Assembly (NCBI GenBank): GCA_023460055.1
Contig: JAEWRJ010000033.1
Location: 1 to 5,659 of the forward strand
Direction: 5' to 3'
Source of the DNA: Bacillota bacterium
GTDB lineage: Bacteria; Bacillota; Clostridia; Christensenellales; Aristaeellaceae
Length of the DNA stretch: 5,659 nt
Positions within the stretch are counted from its first letter, which is position 1, and each line of letters opens with the position of its first letter. Positions 5,623 through 5,659 of the stretch are shown here, one piece after another. The position numbers were made by a program, and so were the translations under genes. The notes beneath the pieces were generated by a model. The model was not told the DNA's origin. It searched no databases and saw only the letters and a list, made by a program, of their open reading frames with translations.

Positions 5623-5659
5623 AAAAGGCCGCCGTTTTACGCCGCCATTTCATTTGCCG

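Noticed and set aside
5567..5659. Minus-strand open frame entering from the right edge (ATG at 5653, 28 codons)
   Set aside because: It runs through the 26-bp palindrome, has no visible ribosome site within the window and shows no recognisable motif. It could be the tail of a gene beyond the edge, but nothing supports that.

Overview
The window holds five protein-coding genes, all on the minus strand, so transcription runs from the right edge to the left. In order of transcription they are: a small P-loop NTPase of unknown role (5029-5439), a PflX-like radical SAM Fe-S protein (4144-5028), the large subunit of an aerobic class I ribonucleotide reductase, nrdA (1505-4051), its small subunit nrdB (351-1394), and a DsrE-family protein (starts at 292, 3' end cut off by the left edge). 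Strong GGAGG-type ribosome sites, a GC-rich sequence by eye, and a P-loop/PflX-like pair of a kind I associate with clostridia suggest an anaerobic Bacillota (Clostridia-like) bacterium. This assignment is inference. No rRNA, tRNA, CRISPR array or insertion sequence is visible.

Layout. 5440-5659 is non-coding as far as I can see. It holds a perfect 26-bp palindrome (5597-5622), a small hairpin (5534-5548) and a possible -10 element in front of the P-loop gene. The P-loop stop codon (TAA, 5031-5029) directly abuts the ATG of the radical SAM gene (5028), so those two are almost certainly co-translated. The 92-bp gap before nrdA (4052-4143) carries the clearest regulatory signal of the window: a 10/10 core match to the NrdR box, and a second, weaker NrdR-like box 42 bp away (about four helical turns) in inverted orientation. 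Between nrdA and nrdB there is an intrinsic terminator (1450-1480), followed at once by an extended -10 promoter (TGC-TATAAT, 1435-1427) for nrdB. The two subunits therefore appear to be separately tunable even though they are neighbours. The 58-bp gap before the DsrE gene carries a TATAAT and a perfect 16-bp GC palindrome.

How the genes work together. NrdA and NrdB form the enzyme that reduces ribonucleoside diphosphates to deoxyribonucleotides. NrdA has an N-terminal ATP-cone (dATP/ATP activity switch), all expected active-site cysteines and the Tyr-Tyr radical relay. NrdB has all six metal ligands and the radical tyrosine. NrdR would repress transcription when dNTPs are plentiful. The roles of the DsrE, PflX-like and P-loop proteins are not known, and their link to nucleotide metabolism rests on position only. 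Most of the window is ordinary conserved gene content. The points worth a second look are the NrdR box pair, the terminator/promoter split between nrdA and nrdB, the 26-bp palindrome with a competing third arm, and the uncharacterised P-loop/radical SAM pair.
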